A stretch of 64,000 nucleotides of DNA from Isoetes taiwanensis (Eukaryota; Streptophyta; Lycopodiopsida; Isoetales; Isoetaceae): positions 2,478,436-2,542,435 of the forward strand of contig JAJEKV010000072.1 of the NCBI GenBank assembly GCA_021234155.1. The letters are read 5' to 3'. Within the stretch, counting starts at the first letter, position 1; every line of letters starts with the position of its first letter. The notes below the pieces were generated by a model. It was not told the origin of the DNA. It searched no databases and saw only the letters and a list, made by a program, of their open reading frames with translations. This document shows, one piece after another, positions 1-10,365 of the stretch. Both the position numbers and the translations under genes were made by a program.

Positions 1-288
1 ATGGATAAGTTACAAATTTTTTTACAAGAAAAAAAGCGATTCGTTTCATCACCTAAAATCCCTCGGATCGCCGTGCCGGTGGAGGTCCTTGGGCATGATG
101 GTGACCCGCTTTGTGTGTATGGCGCCAAAAGGTTGGCGTCAAAAGCTCGGCGAGGTAAGCCTCGGTAGCCTCCGAGAGGCGAGGATCGTAAAAGCTTGGA
201 ACCTTAGGTGGGTTTTAAATTCTGGCGATCTCCGTACAAGCCATTTGGAAGGGGCCGAAGCCGAATCAATAACCGGTAGACCCGATAC

Positions 289-1369
289 TTACATTATCTC
301 GAAAGTGCTACGTGCCAGTGCCGAAAACCTATGGGGCTTCAGCGGCTTAAATGGGTGCGCCTTAAGCGGAAGGAATGGATTTCCCGCCCGGTTGAAGGAT
401 GCTTTGTCCGTTGAACAATGCGGTCGATCTCGAGCCGATGCCTTCTTGGCGATTGTTGCATCCTGCTGCAGTCGGGTCTTATAGTGCACCCCACTCTTAA
501 CAGGTTTGGACTTCGTTCTCTTCAATCTCCGATTACCCCGCTCGTACGGCTGCTGTGGGTTTGCCGGCTGGTTCACGTTGACAGGGTTTTCCTGGGGGTT
601 AACGTTTTGGGCAACACCTAGGTCCTGCTGGTCAACCTGCTGGTGATCTTGCTGGCCCCCCTCTTGATTCCCGCTCTGCTGGCTATGAAGGTCCTCCCCT
701 TCCTCTTGGAGCCGCTCTCGCTCTTCATCCCTGGCCTCTTTGTCCAGACGCATTTGTATGCGCCGAGCAATCTCAGTATGGTACCTGTCCGGCCGTGCTC
801 GCATGTCCTCCTGCACGGATTCCAGGTGGCCTTGACTAAACCTTGGCGGGACATTCTCAAAGATGAAGCTGTTAAGGTCTTCATTCCAAGAGAAGGTAGG
901 AAGATTAAAGTATTCGATGCGTGAAAGTATCGACCTTTCCCCAAGTAATAAAACGTTCCATTCTTATATGCGGTGGAGCGGCGGCTATCGGGTGCAAGTC
1001 TTCCCACTCGCCAGAAGATGCATGATCCTCACGGGCTTCATTAAGACTAAGCTCTCCGCAGGTCGTCATCGGTCTGGCGAGGGATAAAACTTAACCACGA
1101 CCCATGCGGTCCGGCTGCTCCACGAGAGTGTAGTCCTGACCGGCTTCATTCAACTTGAGAAGGAAGCGCTCGTTGAAGTGGAAGATAGGGTAGGGGACTC
1201 GTCGGCCCTCGACAAAATGCTTGACGAAGAGATCAAGAATGGTATCTATCAAAGGGTCTTCGTCGGCAAGATGGTCGACTAGCGCGGCGAATAGCTGGAA
1301 TACGCTTAACTTCTTCAAGTCCACGGTTAGCTTAAAGCGCGGCATGGTTGTACTAGCAAAGAACAGCAA
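289..1369 (-). other. Unrecognised, broken Q-rich reading region
   Basis: On the minus strand two open stretches follow each other: 1,091-1,369 (92 aa, includes MPRFKLTVDLKKLSVFQLF) and 289-816 (175 aa). The second is charged and glutamine/asparagine-rich, with a probable coiled-coil segment (RRIQMRLDKEARDEERERLQ) followed by repeated QQ, NVNPQ and NQPANPQQ patterns. The second frame stays open upstream of its first ATG. I do not recognise a family. A low-complexity charged protein next to GC-rich, repeat-like DNA would fit a mobile-element protein such as a gag-like product, but no zinc knuckle or enzymatic motif is visible. It is broken and not a credible host gene as it stands. Confidence 0.3.
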
Positions 1370-3641
1370 GGGAGGAGGAAGGTGAAGGTGGGCAAAGGAC
1401 GGCTAAAGGAGTAGGTAAAGGCACCAAGGTGTAGGGCAGATGCAAGGGAGGCGTGGAGGTCAGCTATGGCGAATTTGGAGCTTAAGTCCGGCGGCTATGG
1501 CGGAAAAGGGCGCTCAGAGGAAGCACACGTCCGAAATTATAGTTCAAAATTCAAATTTTAACTTTTAACTTTTTATTAAAATTTTCAAAAAAATATTTAT
1601 TTTTTATAAAATTTTTAAACCAAGGCAGATATAAAATACGTAGCGGCATCAGATGGGCGCATAGCGTTGCTTATACGCGTTTTATTTTTCAAAAGAAACA
1701 CCTCTGAGTACAGCAGCGCCCCTTTTCATTTTTCGGCGGCCTGTTGTCCTTTTAACCTCGGGAGACGTGCCCCCTAGGGTAATTGAGAGGTGCCCGATCC
1801 ATTGGAGCCGTTTTCGCCTTCATCCGAGCTACCTACAAAAAGTTATAGCTCTTCGAAACTTGGGTCTTCCAGTCGGCCCAGACTTCTTAAGGATTACAGT
1901 CTATTACATTAACCTAGCACTAAATCAAACATCAAAGACTTAAACAATCACTCTTGCTTAACTCTCTCTCTCTCCTAACTACCGAACTAGCGAGTTAGGG
2001 TTTAGTCAGTGCTATGATTTCGAATATCCGAAATCACGGCTCACGATACCTGCTTGTGGCTCCACGAACATATACGACCCTCGGACGTATACATACAGGG
2101 ACTTTCCCCTCCCATGGCGACCAATCCGCCACGAGCAGGGCCCTCCGTCTAACTCGGGCCATCTATAATAAGACGCTCAAGTGAAGGACACAGAGGGGTC
2201 ATTCGGCCCACGCCTTCAATGGGCTCCTACGTCGCGGAAGCATGAATACAAGGGTTAGCACACAGCATAAATCACATATAAATAACCACCACGAAGGGTG
2301 GCGCATCCATCCCAATACCAACGGCAAAGAATATACATCTAAACCTAAGAAAACACCCCAAACCTCAGGTTCTACCCGGCTCGGACTCGGTGAGGATCCC
2401 ACGGTTGGGCCTCAAGAGATCGCCAGACCGAGTCTTGGCATGGCGTTATCGGCATAGAACATCGGCTAGGGTTGTCCACTCCATCCGCCAGGTCAATTCA
2501 CGCTATGGCTTCGCTATAGCCTTCGGAGACGCAGGCTCGAGGCATCACCCTGGCGAGCCTACTCCGGGGTTCATGGAGCCCGGTCCAGATGAGGCGTCGT
2601 GGAAGCGTCCCCTTCGAATCACAGTGGTTCCATGGGTGAGCTAGAGAATACGTGCGCATCGGCTGACTCGCATCCGTGCAGACTTACTCACCCTAAATCT
2701 ACTCAAAGTGCAAAGGTGCCCCATACCGGGTCACACCACTACACCCGGGGAGTGTCGGACCCATACCCGCCCCCTACGTGGCCGGCTATCGGGGCCTAGC
2801 TCAGCTGTAGGAGTCTCAGGGAGCCTTTTATGTTCGTGCAAGACCCCACCTCCACTTCACCAGCGTGTTCCTTATCGGGTGCTAAGCCCAGTCCATAGCA
2901 TCTATGACCCGGTGGGCTCTTGTGCACAAGCCGCATTTAACGGGATAATACAGGGGCTCTATCTAGGAGCATACTACAATAAATGGGCTCGAGAGGTCTC
3001 TACCCCCTTAATTCCCCATTTCGAATAATACTAGGCAAAGAACCATCAATCCATCCTTTGGAAGCAATCCCAGTCGAGAATATAAAGAGAACGAACTTAC
3101 CTTTACAATCAAGGGTTAGTTCCCTGAGTATAAACACAGAGAGAATGACGACCAATCCCAACATGTGCCCAACAGGCTATCCTAGAATTTACAACTACAC
3201 TAGCCACCCACTGTGTTTCTGTTGGACCCGTTATCATTGGGGATTTCCATCTTCGGTCTTGGTGTTCAGCTCTTGGTCACAAGGGTGGCGTCCAACTGCT
3301 CAAGGTGGGCTCGATTTAAGTCACAAGGGTGGCTCCCTGCTCAAGGTGAATAGTGGGCGATATGGGGGTGATCCACCTTATGGGTCTCAATTAGCATTAC
3401 CATGTTAGCCAATCGATGGTGACCACGTGGCGCCTTCCCAAACCATAATTAACTTAATTATGCCTTTTAAATATGAGTTCCTTAATTATAGGTTATTATC
3501 CTTAATAATTAAATTAGCATAGCTAATTTAATCCCTTTTAAGTCAACCCCCTAGGTTACCATACCCCATGGTGGCGTATCTATACTGGGTGACGTGTCAA
3601 TGTATTTATGTGTATACCGTATAAATACTTGGAACGTCACA
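1370..3641. other. GC-richer unassigned tract ending in an LTR-like terminus
   Basis: No convincing coding sequence. The tract is GC-richer than most of the window and includes a CT microsatellite near 1,960-1,976. At 3,190-3,400 the phrase CACAAGGGTGG occurs twice near CTCAAGGTG repeats. The right edge reads GGAACGTCACA (3,631-3,641). Its reverse complement begins TGTGACGTTCC, the same as the first 11 bases of the solo LTR at 51,959. This may be the edge of a related LTR fossil on the minus strand, ending where the GAATCT satellite begins. The other end was not found. Confidence 0.3.
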
Positions 3642-4845
3642 GAATCTTGGTGGAATCTTGAGCAGTCTAGGGGAATCTCAAGAGAATCTATAGGAATCTC
3701 AAGCGTTTCTTTGAAAATCTAGGGGAATCTTCCAAAAATCTTTGAGAATTTAGAGTAATCTTGATGGAATCTTGGAGAGTCTAGGAGAATTTTCATAGAA
3801 TCTTGGAGAATCTAGAGGAATCTTCGGGTATTCTTTTAGAATCTAGGAAAAGTTTTGGAGAATCTTAGAGAATCTCAAAAGAATCTTTGAAAGTCTAGGA
3901 GAATCTACAGGAGTCTTCATAAAACCTTTAAGAATCTATGCGAATCTAGAAGGAATCTTGAGGAATCTAGGGAAATCTTAATAAAATCTAGGAGAATCTA
4001 AGGGAATATTTGGGAATCTAGGAGTATCTAAGCGAATCTCAAGAGAATGTTTGGGAATCTAGGGGAATTTAAGGAAATCTTTCTAGAATCTCTGAGAATC
4101 CAGAAGAATGCTGGTCGAAACTTAGAGAATCTATGAGAATTTTCATAGAATCTTGGGGAATCTGCATAGAATCTTAGGGAACCTAGAGGAATCATGGGAT
4201 AATCTCTGAGAATCTAGGGCAATCTTAGAGAATCTTTAGAAATCTAAGGGAATACGAGGAAATCATCATAAAATCTTTAAGAATCTATGGGAATTTACAT
4301 GGAATCTTGGAGAATCTAAGGGAATCTTAATAAACTCTAGGGGAATCCCCATAGAATCTTAAGAATCTAGGGGAATCTTTGTAGAACCTTAAGGATCTTA
4401 GGGGAAATCCAACGGTATCTACGAGAATCTTGGTGCAAGAGAATCTAGGGGAATCTTCATAGGATCTTTGAGAATCTAGAGGAATCTCAAGAGAATCTTA
4501 GGGATTCTAGGAGAATCTTTATAGAATCTTGAGAAATCTAAGAGAATCTACATGGAATCTTGGAAAATCTAGAGGAATTTTGGGACAATCTTGAAAATCT
4601 AGGGGAATCTCAAGAGAATGTTAAGAAATCTAGGGGAATCTAAGGAAATCTTTATAAAATCTTAGCAAGTCGAGAGGAATCTTGATAGAATATTGAAGAA
4701 TCTAGGGAATCTCCAAAGAATCTACAGGAATCTAGGAGAATCTACATAGAATATTGCAGAATCTAAAGGAACCTTAGGATAATCTTCAGAAATCTAGGGG
4801 AACCTTTGTAGAAGCTTAAGAATCTAGAGGAATCTTTCACGCTGG
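3642..4845. repeat. Degenerate GAATCT satellite, 10-11 bp period
   Basis: About 1.2 kb built from AATCT cores spaced 10 or 11 bases apart, for example AATCTAGGGG, AATCTTCATAG, AATCTTGGAG and AATCTAGAGG in succession. More than 100 diverged units are present, with no long stretch of identical copies, so the array is old or evolves by very short local slippage. There are no open frames. It starts directly at an LTR-like end and stops just before LINE-derived coding sequence. Confidence 0.85.
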
Positions 4846-4979
4846 GTGTGTTTTGAAGGGTCGGCTTCATGCAATCTCTCATATTACAAACACTTGTATA
4901 TATATAAAATTAATGATATGGCAAGATATAGTTGGCATAAGAATTGAATTGAATTTTATCATCACATCACCAAAATCAT

Positions 4980-6935
4980 CTATGGGGTTGCCTAATACAG
5001 ACTTCTATGTGCTTCTATATATGCTTTTAGTTCAGTCTTCTCGACATACTGTTCCAACTTTGTACTATGATAGTTACGAAGTTGAAGTTGTAGATAGCTA
5101 TAAGTATCTTGGTGTAGAATTCTATAAGAACACATGATTGGTCACGGAAAGCCCACTTGATTGGTCACGAAAAGCCCACTTGTTTCGACCTTTGGTAGAG
5201 CCTGTTTTACTATATGGTTATAAAGTGTGGGGACTTGCTATTCGTGCTGATGCTTGGGAGAGCTTGGGAGAGGTGCAAAAGTCCTTTCTCACTTACAGCC
5301 TAAGAGTCAAAACTACGGTGTCCTATGCTCTTTTTTTACAAGAGACAGGTTTTTGGCCTCTTCAACGTTCTGCCATGAAGCGCCATCTCCACTATATTAG
5401 CAAGGCGCATCACATGGATGATGATAGTTACCCTCTTCTCATGCTTGCCCATATGCAATAGTAGAGCTAGGCAGATGGGAGAGACCCCCGGAAGATGACG
5501 ATGAAGAGGCTCGCACTGCATGGTGCTTGCTAGTTCTGATCCCGATATTTTGCAACAACATCTCAATGGTCATATTTCTTAGAAGATATGGATTGCACTT
5601 GCATTAACCCAAGTTAAACTTGTCATTATCATGCACATATAAATCCCACTTTGGCGCTAGGACCACAAGCTTATTTGCTTGCTTCCTTGTCCAAGAAATA
5701 GCTTGTACATATTGCATCAAATCGCAGGGGTCCCACAAGCTACGGATTGAGACATGTAGATGGGAGCAGCCGCAATTGCCACGGGAAGTGAGATTATGCA
5801 CACGTTGCGAGTTACATGATATTAAAGATCAAAGCCATACTTTCTAGGGAAAAACTACCCTTATGTTTTGACATATTTTCCCACATACCCCTAACTTTTT
5901 AAAAATTTATGGAATGCCCCTGATCAACGTACAATGTATTTTGTAGTTTTGATAATTGTTGAAATACCCTTATGTTTTGATATAATTCCTCAAATGCCCT
6001 TATGTTTCCTTCAAATTCACAAAATACCCTTGATGCCTATAATGTATGTTTTATTTCAAATTTCAAAAGTTTCAAAATTCACAAAACACCCTTTAAGTTT
6101 TGCGCCCTTGAGCCCAAACGTTTATTTTGTAATGCTCCATAGTTCATTGCAATTCAACAAGGGAATTTCAAATGCCAAAGTAGGGCCAAGACTAACTTAA
6201 ATCTCATAAACATTGTCTTGAAGTACAATAATCACAATGGACGCATTGCTAACTAGATGGGTGCCCTGCATGTCCATGAGTTGTGGTCCCTACCCTTGCA
6301 TCTACTATAATGATGAACTTCCTTCATAGGGAATTTACCTGAAAATTTGCTGGTCTGTAGCACCGAAAAAGCTTTTGTAGAAAAAGGCGGGAGTGGAAAC
6401 GAACCGCTTGCACAAGGGCATTCAGTGAAATACGCAAAAATACGAGGGCATCATGTGATATATGAAATTATACAAGGCCAAATACGTTGACCAGGGGCAT
6501 TCCATAAATTTTTGAAAAGTTAGGGGTATGTGGGAAAATATGTTAAAACATAAGGGTATTCTGTAGTTTTTTCCTACTTTCTAAGATGTCTAGCTTTTGA
6601 GATAGCCACGAATCATTATTTGACTTTAATATTCTATTTTAGGTTTCCACAACTTCTCATAGCACCATCTGTGCATGACTTGGCATTATACATACTTGAG
6701 GTTCTAGATGACCATCTTCAATTACTGAGTCCTTAATAGTCATCATGTTCGGCTCATTTTCCAGATGGTCTAGTCTCATCATTACTGCAAAGGGTTTCCC
6801 TTGAAAACCTTTCGAGGCAGGGGTTTTTTAATCCTAGTAGTAATGGTTGTATTAGCCCATTGTATGGGCCGCATGACCTCTTGGTCTTTGTGGACGTTAA
6901 AAAAAAATCTATTCTATTCTATGACAATCATATTA
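4980..6935 (+). mobile_element. LINE 3' part: RT thumb and C-terminal region, with TTCTA tail
   Basis: Plus-strand remnant of a non-LTR retrotransposon ORF2. Recognisable are the RT palm/thumb junction VVDSYKYLGVEFYKN (before 5,137), then LVEPVLLYGYKVWGLAIRA and WESLGEVQKSFLTY (5,180-5,330), and the C-terminal region ending with LRIETCRWEQPQLPREVRLC and a short Cys cluster (5,735-5,845). Coding sequence is interrupted by a stop at 5,135-5,137, another stop after 5,458, and a MITE at 5,847-6,574. The 3' end, with a GACCTCTTGGTC hairpin (6,875-6,886), TGGACGTTAA and a short TTCTA-type tail, lies at 6,790-6,935. The 5' half, including the endonuclease, is absent. Minus-strand relatives occur at 36.8-37.6, 51.1-52.0 and 53.6-53.8 kb. 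Confidence 0.8.
5847..6574. mobile_element. Mutator-type MITE (728 bp) with 9 bp TSD
   Basis: Terminal inverted repeats of about 85 bp at roughly 90% identity: the left starts GGGAAAAACTAC, the right (reverse complement) GGAAAAAACTAC, and both continue through ATATTTTCCCACATACCCC. The element is flanked by perfect 9 bp direct repeats TACTTTCTA at 5,838-5,846 and 6,575-6,583. Long TIRs with a 9 bp duplication define the Mutator superfamily. No transposase is present, so it is non-autonomous. It sits inside the C-terminal region of a LINE, whose sequence resumes after the second TSD copy, so it is younger than that LINE insertion. Confidence 0.9.
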
Positions 6936-7735
6936 GGGTTTATTTGTCTTTGTGCAAAACTCTTGAAGCATAAAGAAGAACGTACTAAAGTTAGAAAGGC
7001 ACATTAGTTGTTTGTCAAGTGGAGTTGCCCTTGTATGCTATGTACATTGTTTGTTACTCCTATTTTGTTATTTTGTTGTCATTCACTCATGTAGGCCCTA
7101 TATGCTAGAGGTCTATTTGGATCTCACAAATAATTTTGGATATTTTTATATGATCACGACACTAAATTCATAAGAACAGATTGTGCGGTCATATATTTAG
7201 TTCGACATGACACATTTTGTGCGCTACATACGAATGGCCCCTTGCAACTTTCTTTTTCCTTTTCTCTTCCATATCCTCCTAAAGAGTGGCTAGATTATTT
7301 TCAACCCTCTCAGCCAATACAACCATGACATGTGTCAGTGATTCTTTTGGCGAATCTCTCGTGCGGTTGTTGCTGCACTTTTTGGTCTACTTTCTGGTAT
7401 GCATCCTGTAGTTTACTCGACATTTTAGAACGAAGTAATCACAACCGTCCACATGGCAAGCATCAATGGCTGAAAATAACGTGGCCGATCTTTACATATA
7501 CAAGAAACACCCGATGGTTAAACTTCGGAGTGGAGGCACTGCTTAGACTCCAAAATTTAACCCCCAAGGTGATTTTCAAAACATGAAATCAAGGGTAGCA
7601 GCAATTCAGTGGGATAAATCGACTAGAATGTGAGGTGAAAACACCAGAATGTAGGGTAAAAACACCAAAATCTTGCGCAGGAAGAACGCGAAGAACACAT
7701 AGTAGTCGTAGTTTGTTTCAATTCTTTCAACATTC
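6936..7735. other. Unassigned intergenic DNA
   Basis: AT-rich sequence with no coding region or repeat family I can support. Short open frames here look accidental. Confidence 0.5.
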
Positions 7736-7747
7736 TCTAAAAGAATA

Positions 7748-7811
7748 GAATAGAATAGAAAATTTATTAACGTCCACGGAAGCCCGCAGGCTATGGGACA
7801 AACATACAATG
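7748..7811 (-). mobile_element. Extreme 5'-truncated LINE (64 bp) with 12 bp TSD
   Basis: Minus-strand LINE 3' terminus only: conserved end sequence with the hairpin AGCCTGCGGGCT (7,781-7,792, minus sense), then TGGACGTTAA, then a TTCTA-type tail. Flanking 12 bp direct repeats TCTAAAAGAATA lie at 7,736-7,747 and 7,812-7,823, a typical target-primed reverse transcription product. It lies about 410 bp upstream of the PDX1 start codon, so it may be in or near that gene's promoter. Confidence 0.88.
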
Positions 7812-8116
7812 TCTAAAAGAATAAGCGACACGTGGCAGAGCATAATTGATGGACGCAGCTGAGGTGGTGCTACCCTGATTTTACCTTGGGCCAAGCAAAT
7901 TGCAAAGATGACTTCCACACGTTAACAATCATCTTTCACATGTGGTATACATACATTTCTCGACACACTAGGTCACCAAAAAGACAAGGTTCATGTGGTA
8001 GTAAAATAAAAGAATACGTGGCCACAATATATCAGACCACGCGACGTAGAAAAACGAAGCTTGTGGACGTAAGAGGCAAGCGGGGGATCGACGGCCGGGA
8101 CGAACAGGCAGGGGAC

Positions 8117-8162
8117 CGAAGGATCTGGGCCGGTGAAGATCCGTGCGGGTTCGGATCCTTCG
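8117..8162. promoter_or_regulatory. Inverted repeat in the PDX1 5' region
   Basis: CGAAGGATC (8,117-8,125) and its exact reverse complement GATCCTTCG (8,154-8,162) are separated by 28 bases and end 61 bases before the PDX1 ATG. A TTTTATAA stretch follows at once. It could be a 5' leader hairpin or a binding-site pair; function is inferred from position only. Confidence 0.45.
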
Positions 8163-8223
8163 TTTTATAATTCTAGGTTTCCAGACTCCTCCGGCGGTAA
8201 CGAGAAGCTGTGGAGCTTTGGCT

Positions 8224-9150
8224 ATGGCGAGCACCGGAGTTGTTGCAGTCTACGGCAATGGCGCCATCACCGAGCCCAAGAAATCATCCTACGCCGTCAA
8301 GGTAGGCCTCGCCCAAATGCTCCGTGGTGGTGTTATCATGGATGTTGTTAATGCAGAACAGGCCCGAATCGCCGAAGAAGCTGGCGCCGTAGCTGTCATG
8401 GCATTAGAGCGTGTCCCTGCCGATATCAGAGCCCAAGGTGGCGTTGCTCGTATGAGTGACCCCGGCCTTATTAAGGAAATCAAACAAGCAGTCACCATTC
8501 CGGTAATGGCTAAAGCTAGAATTGGTCATTTTGTAGAAGCTCAAATCTTAGAAGCCATCGGCGTTGATTTTGTTGATGAAAGTGAGGTCTTAACTCCGGC
8601 CGATGATGTCAATCATATTAATAAGCATAACTTCCATATTCCATTTGTTTGTGGCTGCCGGAACTTGGGCGAAGCTTTGAGAAGGATTGTGGAAGGGGCT
8701 GCCATGATCAGGACAAAGGGGGAGGCTGGGACTGGAAATATTATCGAAGCTGTGCGACATGTCAGGGCTGTTCTTGGCGATATTAGAAAGCTTCGTAGTC
8801 TTGACGATGACGAGGTTTTTACATTTGCAAAGCAGATTGGTGCACCCTATGAGCTTGTGAGGCAGACTAAACAGCTTGGCAGGCTTCCTGTGGTTAATTT
8901 TGCTGCTGGAGGTGTGGCTACTCCTGCAGATGCAGCTCTGATGATGCAGCTTGGTTGTGATGGGGTCTTTGTTGGGTCTGGTATTTTTAAAAGTGGAGAT
9001 CCTGCTCGCAGAGCAAGAGCTATTGTTAGAGCAGTTACCCATTACAATGATCCTCATATCTTGGCAGAAGAAAGCTGCAATCTTGGTGAGCCCATGGTAG
9101 GCATCAATCTGAATGAAAAAGTAGAACGGTTTGCTCAAAGATCTGAATAG
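8224..9150 (+). CDS. PDX1: Pyridoxal 5'-phosphate synthase subunit PDX1
   Basis: Encodes 308 aa, the usual plant PDX1 length, without introns. PDX1 is the synthase subunit of the DXP-independent vitamin B6 pathway. It condenses ribose 5-phosphate, glyceraldehyde 3-phosphate and ammonia into PLP, with ammonia supplied by the glutaminase PDX2, in a cytosolic dodecamer of (beta/alpha)8 barrels. Visible key residues: Asp40 in GGVIMD, Lys97 in [11 protein letters not shown] and Lys165 in [11 protein letters not shown], the two lysines that carry covalent intermediates, at the same numbers as in Arabidopsis PDX1.3; phosphate-binding loops GEAGTG (167-172) and [12 protein letters not shown] (249-260). 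The start is [15 protein letters not shown] at 8,224, which matches plant homologues; the frame stays open upstream but that part (8,143-8,223) has no ATG and looks like leader. No stop, frameshift or odd codon use is seen. It is the only intact host gene in the window. Confidence 0.98.
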   Translation: MASTGVVAVYGNGAITEPKKSSYAVKVGLAQMLRGGVIMDVVNAEQARIAEEAGAVAVMALERVPADIRAQGGVARMSDPGLIKEIKQAVTIPVMAKARIGHFVEAQILEAIGVDFVDESEVLTPADDVNHINKHNFHIPFVCGCRNLGEALRRIVEGAAMIRTKGEAGTGNIIEAVRHVRAVLGDIRKLRSLDDDEVFTFAKQIGAPYELVRQTKQLGRLPVVNFAAGGVATPADAALMMQLGCDGVFVGSGIFKSGDPARRARAIVRAVTHYNDPHILAEESCNLGEPMVGINLNEKVERFAQRSE

Positions 9151-9700
9151 AAATTAAGACAAACATATATTCTGGCTTCTGAGTAGAAATCCAGAAAAAA
9201 TATATTCTGGCTCAGCACATATTTCTTTGGAACTGTGGAATATATGGTTCTTCTTCATGGTTCTTGGACTTTACAGCATCTGAAACATTTCTAAATTCTT
9301 TACACCAGTCTATTAGTATTGTTTAAGGCGGTGGAGGTTTTGAACCCATACTCAAAACATTATTGTCCTGTAAGATCAGTTTATTCTGACACAGTTTCTG
9401 AGAAATGTATGAACAGTCTTTTGGATTCTTACACAGGATTGCAATAAATTATTGTTTTCTTTACCCACTTGACAAAGGTGTGTTTGCACGTCTGAACTGA
9501 AGGATATGCACCGTCACATTCTAGCAAATTGCTTTTTAGTTTCTGCTTTACAACTTGTAGATAAGTATAGCCCTATTAATCTTGTGGTGCTCGCACATTT
9601 GTTTTATTTAGTAAAAAATACAAAGCTTCCTTTTATCATACCCAAAATATAAGTAAGTGCTACAAATATAGAATTCCTAAAATCAAATTTTCCAACTGTT
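9151..9700 (+). other. PDX1 3' flank / probable 3' UTR
   Basis: AT-rich non-coding sequence after the PDX1 stop. A short direct repeat is centred on ATATATTCTGGCT near 9,165-9,215, and AATAAATT at 9,444-9,451 is a possible polyadenylation signal. No repeat family recognised. Confidence 0.4.
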
Positions 9701-9721
9701 GGAAGGGTGACCACGTTTTTT

Positions 9722-10365
9722 TGTGCTAGGGAACCTACAGGTAGGAGAGGGTTTTCGGCGGGAAATCGGCAGCCTGTCGGTTTCCCGCCGGAAACCCTCG
9801 ACTGCCCGTGGGTTCCTGCACGTGGACTACGGTAGGGCTAAATTTCGTGCCTGCTCTCTGTTCCCCCTTCTCTGTTCTTCTTCGTCGAGCATCAGTTCTT
9901 CGTCATCAGTTCTTCATAGATTGATCCGGCTTTGAGCTAAGCTTTGACAGATCCGGCTATGGCTTTGACAGATCTGGCTATGGCTAACTTGGAAAACGGC
10001 TATGGCTATGGCAGTGGTAGAGAATAGAGTTAGAAGCTCATTATTGTCTTCGCCGACCAGAATAGCCGAGACAGCCAAATAGCAAAACAGAGCAGAGCAG
10101 AACCAAGCAGAGACAACCAAATAACCAAGCAGAGACATTCAAATAGCCGAGCAGAATCGCCGAACATAGCACTGGCAGAAGAGAATGTTTAGCGGTGCTA
10201 TGGCGGCGCCGCCTGAAGATCAAGAACCAAGATTACCTGTATGAAACTTACACGGTAATTACCAGAAATTTAGCCCTACCAGTGGTTTACAGAAAACTAT
10301 TGAACCGTCATTGTAAATTGCAAGGCAAGTTTTGAGGAACCGGCAGGCTCCTATAAAAAAAATCA
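9722..10365. mobile_element. Foldback-like element with a strong internal hairpin
   Basis: A 19 bp near-perfect stem with one mismatch pairs 9,747-9,765 (GAGGGTTTTCGGCGGGAAA) with 9,781-9,799 over a 15 base loop, and GGAACC/GGTTCC pairs outside it, giving a hairpin of about 100 bases. A second inverted pair, GTAGGGCTAAATTTC (about 9,831-9,845) and its exact reverse complement (about 10,266-10,280), encloses roughly 420 bp. That interior contains local repeats of GGCTATGGC and AGCAGAG type. This suggests a non-autonomous foldback or MULE-like element, possibly with captured sequence. No target duplication was recognised, so both ends are approximate. Confidence 0.5.

Noticed and set aside
3642-4845. 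Possible array of heat-shock elements (GAATCTTC contains GAA..TTC)
   Set aside because: The GAA..TTC pairing occurs only in some units and by chance of the AATCT core next to TTC; spacing is not the regular 5 bp alternation of real heat-shock elements.
3642-4845. CRISPR array
   Set aside because: Units are 10-11 bp and diverged, with no constant repeat and unique spacers; the DNA is eukaryotic.
8143-8223. In-frame 27-codon extension upstream of the PDX1 ATG
   Set aside because: The extension has no ATG, is not conserved-looking and includes leader-like sequence; [15 protein letters not shown] at 8,224 matches the normal PDX1 start and gives the lysines their usual numbers (97, 165).
8590-9138. 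182-codon open frame antisense to PDX1
   Set aside because: A shadow of the PDX1 codons on the other strand; no domain and no independent start context.
10041-10223. Cys/Leu-rich frame read as a small membrane protein
   Set aside because: It arises from AGCAGAG/AATAGCCGAG local repeats inside the foldback-like element.
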